From assembly GCA_028599115.1 (NCBI GenBank), contig JAQRMR010000103.1, positions 12,713 to 76,712 on the forward strand: a stretch of 64,000 nt of DNA, read 5' to 3'. The DNA comes from Methyloprofundus sp. GTDB taxonomy: Bacteria; Pseudomonadota; Gammaproteobacteria; Methylococcales; Methylomonadaceae. Each line of letters opens with the position of its first letter. The stretch's first letter is position 1. The notes beneath the pieces were generated by a model that saw nothing but the letters and a program-made list of their open reading frames with translations, was not told the origin of the DNA and did not search any database. Position numbers and translations under genes: made by a program. Positions 58,612 to 64,000 of this stretch are shown here, in pieces.

Positions 58612-58872
58612 ATGGTAGTTATTCGTCTTGCAAGAGGTGGACAAAAAAATCGTCCTTTTTATCATGTTGTTGTAACAGATAGCAGAAATAGTCGTGATGG
58701 ACGTTATATTGAGCGTTTAGGGTTTTTTAACCCATTAGCAAGCGGCTCAGAGGAAAAGTTAAGATTAGATGCGGAGCGTATTGAGCACTGGAGAGGTTTA
58801 GGTGCACAACCTTCTGAGCGTGTTGCTAAATTAATTAAAGATGCTAAAAAACAAGCCGCTGCTGCTGCATAA
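58612..58872 (+). CDS. rpsP: 30S ribosomal protein S16
   Basis: S16 stabilises 16S rRNA folding in early assembly. The 86-residue protein shows [38 protein letters not shown] and [20 protein letters not shown]. rimM begins two bases after the stop. Confidence 0.96.
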   Translation: MVVIRLARGGQKNRPFYHVVVTDSRNSRDGRYIERLGFFNPLASGSEEKLRLDAERIEHWRGLGAQPSERVAKLIKDAKKQAAAAA

Positions 58873-58874
58873 GC

Positions 58875-59378
58875 TTGGCTGACGAATTAATTAGCGTTGG
58901 AAAAATATCTGGAATCTTTGGTGTCAAAGGCTGGATAAAAGTATATTCTTATACAGATATACGTGAAGACATATTAGCTTATTCACCTTGGGTTTTAAAA
59001 AAAGGCAAGGAAAGCAAATTAGTTGAAGTTACAAATGGCAGGCGACACGGGAAGACCGTTGTTGCATGTTTAGATGGATTGATAGATAGAGATGCTGCAG
59101 CTGAATTAAATGGCTGGGATATCTTTATTCGTCCTGACCAGCTACCTAAAGCAAGACGCGGTGAATATTACTGGGCTGATTTAATTGGTCTGCAAGTAAA
59201 AACTGTGGAAGGGATGGAGTTAGGCTCTGTTCAGCAAATGCTTGAAACGGGTGCCAATGATGTGGTTGTCGTAATGGGGGAAAGGGAGCGATTGATTCCT
59301 TTTTTGCAGAAGCAAACGATCATAGATATCGATTTGGAAGCTGGTGTAATGATTGTTGATTGGGATCCTGATTTTTAA
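58875..59378 (+). CDS. rimM: ribosome maturation factor RimM
   Basis: RimM helps S19 assemble in the 30S head. It has 167 residues (E. coli 182). The start is TTG at 58875, two bases after rpsP; no closer ATG gives the family N-terminus [20 protein letters not shown]. The PRC-like C-terminal half ([20 protein letters not shown]) is present. Its stop overlaps the trmD ATG by one base. Confidence 0.93.
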   Translation: MADELISVGKISGIFGVKGWIKVYSYTDIREDILAYSPWVLKKGKESKLVEVTNGRRHGKTVVACLDGLIDRDAAAELNGWDIFIRPDQLPKARRGEYYWADLIGLQVKTVEGMELGSVQQMLETGANDVVVVMGERERLIPFLQKQTIIDIDLEAGVMIVDWDPDF

Positions 59379-60133
59379 TGCGCTTTGATGTGCTGACGAT
59401 TTTTCCTGAAATGGTGCTTAACAGTGCGATTAATGGAGTCACAGGTCGAGCTATAAAAAATGGTTTAGTGCAACTATCAGTTTGGAACCCCAGAGAATAT
59501 ACTTCTGACAAGCACAAATCGGTTGATGACCGCCCTTATGGAGGTGGTCCTGGAATGGTGATGAAATATCAGCCATTAAAGGACGCTTTGGAAGGTGCGA
59601 AACGCTCGACTGGTGCGGAAAGCGTTAAAGTAGTTTATTTAAGTCCACAAGGAAAGCCTATTACTCAGCAGCTTCTTAATGAAAATGCTGAGTTAGATCA
59701 ATTGATATTGGTTGCAGGGCGTTACGAAGGATTAGATGAGCGCTTTATCTCTAGTGAATGTCAGGAAGAATGGTCACTTGGTGATTTTGTTATTAGCGGT
59801 GGAGAGTTAGCCGCGTTAGTTGTTGTTGATGCAATTTCTAGACTGTTACCTGGTGTACTAGGTGATGAAGATTCTGCTCAGCAGGACTCGCATATGCATG
59901 GGCTGCTAGATTGTCCGCATTATACGCGTCCAGAAGTAATTGCTGATAAGCAAGTTCCTGATGTTTTATTAGGTGGGAATCATAAAGAAATTGAGCAATG
60001 GCGTTTAAAACAGTCATTAGGATCTACGTGGCTAAAGCGACCTGATTTGTTGCTTGGAAAAGAATTGACGGCGATAGAGCAATCGTTGTTGGAAGAATTT
60101 AAAATTGAATTGAAGTATAAAAAGGTACAGTAA
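59378..60133 (+). CDS. trmD: tRNA (guanine-N1)-methyltransferase TrmD
   Basis: TrmD makes m1G37 and so prevents frameshifting. The 251-residue protein (E. coli 255) carries the SPOUT trefoil-knot segments [24 protein letters not shown] and [20 protein letters not shown], with the catalytic Asp in [17 protein letters not shown]. It overlaps rimM and rplS by one base each. Confidence 0.96.
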   Translation: MRFDVLTIFPEMVLNSAINGVTGRAIKNGLVQLSVWNPREYTSDKHKSVDDRPYGGGPGMVMKYQPLKDALEGAKRSTGAESVKVVYLSPQGKPITQQLLNENAELDQLILVAGRYEGLDERFISSECQEEWSLGDFVISGGELAALVVVDAISRLLPGVLGDEDSAQQDSHMHGLLDCPHYTRPEVIADKQVPDVLLGGNHKEIEQWRLKQSLGSTWLKRPDLLLGKELTAIEQSLLEEFKIELKYKKVQ

Positions 60134-60477
60134 TGAGTAATATTATTAGTCAATTAGAAGCAGAGCAGCTTAAAAAAGATATGCCAGTATTTAATCCTGG
60201 TGATACAGTTGTTGTGCAAGTAAAAGTAAAAGAAGGCGAGCGCGAAAGACTTCAAGCATTTGAAGGCGTTGTTATTGCTAAACGTAATCGTGGTTTAAAC
60301 TCTGCTTTCACAGTGAGAAAGATTTCTCATGGTGTAGGTGTTGAGCGTGTTTTCCAAACACATAGCCCTTTAGTTGGTGATATCGAAGTGAAACGTCGTG
60401 GTGCTGTACGTAGAGCGAAATTGTATTACCTACGTGAATTAGCAGGTCGTGCTGCACGTATTAGAGAAAAACTATAA
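60133..60477 (+). CDS. rplS: 50S ribosomal protein L19
   Basis: L19 forms an intersubunit bridge. The 114-residue protein (E. coli 115) shows [40 protein letters not shown] and [16 protein letters not shown]. It closes the rpsP-rimM-trmD-rplS operon and is followed by a terminator. Confidence 0.97.
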   Translation: MSNIISQLEAEQLKKDMPVFNPGDTVVVQVKVKEGERERLQAFEGVVIAKRNRGLNSAFTVRKISHGVGVERVFQTHSPLVGDIEVKRRGAVRRAKLYYLRELAGRAARIREKL

Positions 60478-60502
60478 TTTTAGTTCTTCTTTAATAAGAA
60501 TC

Positions 60503-60533
60503 AAAAAAGGTATCTTCGGATGCCTTTTTTTTT
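60503..60533 (+). terminator. intrinsic terminator after rplS with UUCG tetraloop
   Basis: AAAAAAGGTATC, loop TTCG, GATGCCTTTTTT form a stem capped by the stable C(UUCG)G loop and followed by nine T. It ends the S16 operon 40 bases before rapA. Confidence 0.92.
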
Positions 60534-60572
60534 GCCTGTTAGATTGTGTGTCATTAGTGTGAGGGTAAATAA

Positions 60573-63305
60573 ATGAGTGGCTTTGTCGTTGGTCAGCGTT
60601 GGGTAAGTGGTTCTGAGCCTGAGTTGGGTTTGGGTTTGGTTGTCGAGGCAAGTGACAATCGAGTAAGTATCGTCTATTTCGCCGCAGAGGAGCAGCGTGT
60701 TTATGCGCAAGATAATAGCCCTTTAACGCGAGTACGATTTAAGCCCTTGGATGAGCTGCAGACGACGGCAGGTATTGAAGGCAGTGTTATTGCTCTTAGC
60801 GAAACGAATGGCTTGATTTGTTACGAACTACAAACAAAATCAGCAGGGGTAGTGTTTGTTGATGAGATTGATTTAAGCCACTCTTTGCAGTTTAACAAGC
60901 CTCAAGATCGATTGTTTATGGGTCAGGCCGAATCTGCACGCTGGTTTTCCTTGCGTTACCAGACTTGGGTACATAAACAGCGCCTAGAAAAAAGTGTTGT
61001 TAGAGGCTTGTTATCCACAAGAGCGTCTTTAATTCCCCATCAAATCTATATCGCGCATGAGGCGGCTAATCGAGATCAAGCACGTATCATGCTGGCTGAT
61101 GAGGTTGGTTTAGGAAAAACGATTGAAGCGGGGCTCATACTGCAATATCGGCTTCATGCCGGCTTGTGTTCGCGAGTTATTATTTTGGTGCCGGATAGCT
61201 TATTGCATCAATGGTTAGTGGAGATGTGGCGACGCTTTAATTTGCGTTTCAGTTTATTTGATGAGGAGCGATGTGTTGCAACGCTTGATGGTAATCCTTT
61301 TTTAAGTGAGCAATTAGTTCTGTGTAGTCTTAGCTTTTTTGCTAACAATCCACATAGAAAACAGCAGGCACTGGATGCAGGCTGGGATATGTTGGTTGTG
61401 GATGAGGCGCATCATTTGCAGTGGTCGGAAGCTAGTGTTAGTGATGACTATTTATTGGTCGAACACTTTGCACAGCAAACGGATGACTTAATCTTATTAA
61501 CTGCTACGCCAGAGCAGCAAGGGAAGGCCTCGCATTTTGCACAGTTACGATTATTGGATACGGATCGTTTTTATAGTTATCCTGAATTTATCAAGGAAGA
61601 GCGGGAGTTTGCGCCTATCGCAGGCTTGGCTGAAAAAATTATTAACGAGCAAAGTCTTGGTGTGGCTGAAAGCGATGCATTAAAGGCATTGGTTGATGAT
61701 GCGCTTTGTGTTGATATCATATTGAATAAATTGGAAATTATTGATCAGCTTATTGATCGGCATGGAACGGGAAGGGTTTTATTTAGGAATTCTAGGCATG
61801 TGATAAAAGGATTTCCGGAAAGAGAGTTGCATTGTTATCCAATAGTCAAAACTGAGGATGAGTTAGGTGAGTATAAAGAATGGTTGCTTGATTTTTTACG
61901 GGGTTTAGAGGGAAAGCAGGTACTACTGATTTGTCAAAAAGCCGAAACAGTTATTTTTTTGCAAAAAGTATTGCGTGACAAGCATGCGATTAATGCAGCA
62001 GCATTTCATGAGGGAATGACTTTAGTTGAGCGTGATAGGGCAGCTGCTTATTTTTCAGATGCTGAAGCAAAAGTACAAATTTTACTTTGTTCGGAAATTG
62101 GCAGTGAAGGGCGTAACTTTCAATTTGTGCATCACCTAGTTTTGCTGGATTTACCTGAGAACCCTGATTTATTGCAGCAACGGATTGGGCGTTTAGATCG
62201 AATTGGACAAAAACAGCGTATTCAGATTCATGTGCCATATATTGCATCTAGCAGGCAGCATAGTTTGTGTCGCTGGTACTCGGAAGAGGGCTTAAGTTTA
62301 TTTCAAAGAAATAGTAATGCGGCTAGTGAGGTGTATCGACAGCTAAAGCATAAGCTTATAACTGTTTGTGCAAGTGATACTCAGCAGGGGTTGCTTAGTT
62401 TGCTTGATGAGTCAAAAGCGTTAATTAATAAAGTTGAAGCGGATATGCACCGGTCGCGAGATATTTTATTGGAGCTGAACTCTTGCCGGCAAGATAAAGC
62501 GCAGGAATTAATTGCTGCGATTCGTGAAGAAGAGAAAGTAGGCAGTTTGTGGCAATATTTAGAAGAGGTTTTCGAGTGCTTTGGTGTGGATTCAGAGTAT
62601 CACTCGCAAAACTGCGCCATTCTGCAGCTGGGTGAATTGCAACGCGTGACGCACTTTCCTTGGGTTCCTGAAGATGGGGTGACGGTCACCGTGGATCGAG
62701 CGACAGCGTTGGCAAGAGAGGATATGCAGTACTTAACATGGGAGCACCCTATGTTGGTAGCGGCTATGGAGATGATGGTGGCTGATACGGTTGGTAATGC
62801 TGCGGTAAGTATTGTAAAAAATGATAACTTAGAAACGGGTATTTACTTACTAGAGTGCTTGTTTGTTATTGAATGCAGTGCACCTGCAAGCTTGCAGGTG
62901 CATCGGTTTTTGCCTGTTACGCCAATCCGGGTTCTTATTGATCAAAATGATAAAGACGTAAGTGCTGACTTCGCACATAATGATTTGCATGAAATCAAAA
63001 ATGAAATAGAAGATGAGCAAATGACGGCTTTTATGGTTAGTCAGCAAGAGAAAATTAATGCAATGATTGCCAAGGCAGAAGAAGTTTCTGTGTTGACGAT
63101 GAATCATGTTGTTCGTGATGCAATTGCTGAAATGTTGAAAAACTCAGCGCGTGAAATAAAGCGCTTAAAGGCGCTTAGTTTGGTGAATGCAACGGTGTCA
63201 CCCGATGATTTGCAAGCTTTAAAGGATAAAGCCATTGCAGCGCATGGGCATATTGCGGAAGCACAATTGCGCTTGGACGCGGTTCGATTTATTATAAGCA
63301 GTTAA
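60573..63305 (+). CDS. rapA: RNA polymerase-associated SWI2/SNF2 ATPase RapA
   Basis: RapA recycles RNA polymerase by moving along nucleic acid. The 910-residue protein (E. coli 968) has the N-terminal Tudor-like region (FVVGQRWVSGSEPELGLG), then the Snf2 ATPase: LADEVGLGKTIEAGLIL (motif I), VVDEAHHLQW (motif II), LLTATPEQQG (motif III), and in the second lobe CSEIGSEGRNFQFVHHLVLL and QQRIGRLDRIGQKQRI (motif VI). The long C-terminal part is less conserved. GTGAGGGTAAATAA precedes the ATG. It has its own unit downstream of the S16 operon terminator. Confidence 0.93.
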   Translation: MSGFVVGQRWVSGSEPELGLGLVVEASDNRVSIVYFAAEEQRVYAQDNSPLTRVRFKPLDELQTTAGIEGSVIALSETNGLICYELQTKSAGVVFVDEIDLSHSLQFNKPQDRLFMGQAESARWFSLRYQTWVHKQRLEKSVVRGLLSTRASLIPHQIYIAHEAANRDQARIMLADEVGLGKTIEAGLILQYRLHAGLCSRVIILVPDSLLHQWLVEMWRRFNLRFSLFDEERCVATLDGNPFLSEQLVLCSLSFFANNPHRKQQALDAGWDMLVVDEAHHLQWSEASVSDDYLLVEHFAQQTDDLILLTATPEQQGKASHFAQLRLLDTDRFYSYPEFIKEEREFAPIAGLAEKIINEQSLGVAESDALKALVDDALCVDIILNKLEIIDQLIDRHGTGRVLFRNSRHVIKGFPERELHCYPIVKTEDELGEYKEWLLDFLRGLEGKQVLLICQKAETVIFLQKVLRDKHAINAAAFHEGMTLVERDRAAAYFSDAEAKVQILLCSEIGSEGRNFQFVHHLVLLDLPENPDLLQQRIGRLDRIGQKQRIQIHVPYIASSRQHSLCRWYSEEGLSLFQRNSNAASEVYRQLKHKLITVCASDTQQGLLSLLDESKALINKVEADMHRSRDILLELNSCRQDKAQELIAAIREEEKVGSLWQYLEEVFECFGVDSEYHSQNCAILQLGELQRVTHFPWVPEDGVTVTVDRATALAREDMQYLTWEHPMLVAAMEMMVADTVGNAAVSIVKNDNLETGIYLLECLFVIECSAPASLQVHRFLPVTPIRVLIDQNDKDVSADFAHNDLHEIKNEIEDEQMTAFMVSQQEKINAMIAKAEEVSVLTMNHVVRDAIAEMLKNSAREIKRLKALSLVNATVSPDDLQALKDKAIAAHGHIAEAQLRLDAVRFIISS

Positions 63306-63382
63306 ATGCAAATGCCTAGGAGTTCCATTGAACGGTATTTTGCTGTGTATTTCCATAATTAAAATAAAAATAAGGTGTAGGT

Positions 63383-64000
63383 ATGGGGTTATTGGGGTCT
63401 ATTGTTGGTAAATCGAAAGTAAAATCAGCAAATAAAAAGGTGCTCGCTGCGCGTGAAACAGACGATGCTGCACTGGCAAGTCGCTTGTTGTCTGAGGCGA
63501 TGCTAGGCTATGAGGCGGTGGAATCTGATAGTAAGGCATTCAAAGACGCACTATATAACTGGGGAATGGCTTTATTGTATTTAGCTCGCTTAAAAGAAGG
63601 TCAGGAATCGAAAGCGCATTACCAAGAGGCGTGTAAAAAGTTCTCATTTTGCTTGGTTGCAAAAAGTGATTATCTAGCAGCAGCATTGGACTGGGGGGTT
63701 GCTCTAATGGAGCTTGCGCCATTACAAGAAGAGGCTGACCGCAAGGCGACTTACGCTTTAGCAAAGGATAAGTTTAGTATTGCTGATAATATTCAGCAAG
63801 GTGTTGCTTCATATAACTTTGCTTGCTTGCACGCACTCAATAAAGATTTTGATGCTTGTAAGGCATCTTTAGAGCTAGCAAAAGATTATAGAAATCTGCC
63901 GGATGAAGATGAAATATTGAAAGATGTAGATATGCAAGAAGTTATTAATTTGGCTTGGTTTCCTGCGTTTATAGAGTCAGCAAAAGAGCTTCCTATGCGC
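63383..64000 (+). CDS. TPR-like repeat protein, partial at window end
   Basis: The ATG at 63383 with AAGGTG upstream opens a frame that stays open for 206 codons to the window edge. The protein has no signal peptide. It is made of helical repeats (DALYNWGMALLYLARL, AALDWGVALMELAPL, YNFACLHALNKDFDACKASL) typical of tetratricopeptide folds. The NFACLHA/DFDACKASLELA segment followed by LPDEDEI and DVDMQEVI resembles TPR modules that end in a DxDxxxv motif. I do not recognise a specific function. It lies 77 bases after rapA and the end is missing or lies just past the window. Confidence 0.75.
   Translation, partial: MGLLGSIVGKSKVKSANKKVLAARETDDAALASRLLSEAMLGYEAVESDSKAFKDALYNWGMALLYLARLKEGQESKAHYQEACKKFSFCLVAKSDYLAAALDWGVALMELAPLQEEADRKATYALAKDKFSIADNIQQGVASYNFACLHALNKDFDACKASLELAKDYRNLPDEDEILKDVDMQEVINLAWFPAFIESAKELPMR

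Overview
This window is core chromosome from a gammaproteobacterium, fairly AT-rich by eye. The order hemA-prfA-prmC, lolB-ispE-tRNA-Gln-prs-rplY-pth, tRNA-Tyr/Gly/Thr-tuf-tRNA-Trp-secE-nusG-rplKAJL-rpoBC, str-S10-spc-alpha and rpsP-rimM-trmD-rplS is the usual one for that class. A complete pqqABCDE cluster, which makes the cofactor of methanol dehydrogenases and other quinoproteins, suggests a methylotroph or methanotroph (Methylococcales-like). That placement is inference, because no methane or methanol oxidation gene lies in the window.

Region 1-13.1 kb is the accessory-looking part. moeB (E1-like adenylyltransferase) is followed by a repeat element, a 46-codon membrane-peptide ORF and pqqABCDE, with an attenuator-type hairpin after pqqA and a perfect palindrome before pqqD. 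On the minus strand a three-gene unit encodes a short phosphate-binding-protein-like secreted protein, now broken by a 4-bp duplication and a stop codon, then an outer-membrane barrel protein and a membrane GGDEF-EAL protein. Next comes hemA-prfA-prmC with a JAMM-domain gene at its end.

Region 13.3-18.8 kb carries envelope lipoproteins (a TPR lipoprotein and LolB), isoprenoid synthesis (IspE), PRPP synthesis and translation genes (L25, Pth). A textbook terminator hairpin is embedded in the pth coding sequence.

Region 18.8-50.1 kb is one long block of transcription and translation genes: four tRNAs, two nearly identical tuf genes, secE, nusG, the L11/L10/rpoBC group with its RNA control elements, then rpsL to rplQ almost without gaps. 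It ends at a strong terminator.

Region 50.2-60.5 kb holds peptide deformylase and formyltransferase, RsmB, a DUF4390 protein, an NtrY/NtrX-like two-component pair whose regulator has lost key sigma-54 activator motifs, Ffh, and rpsP-rimM-trmD-rplS. RapA and a partial TPR-like gene close the window. I found no rRNA, CRISPR, prophage or intact insertion sequence. No gene-free stretch exceeds 300 bases; the longest are 4673-4931 and 877-1104, both holding repeat-like hairpins.
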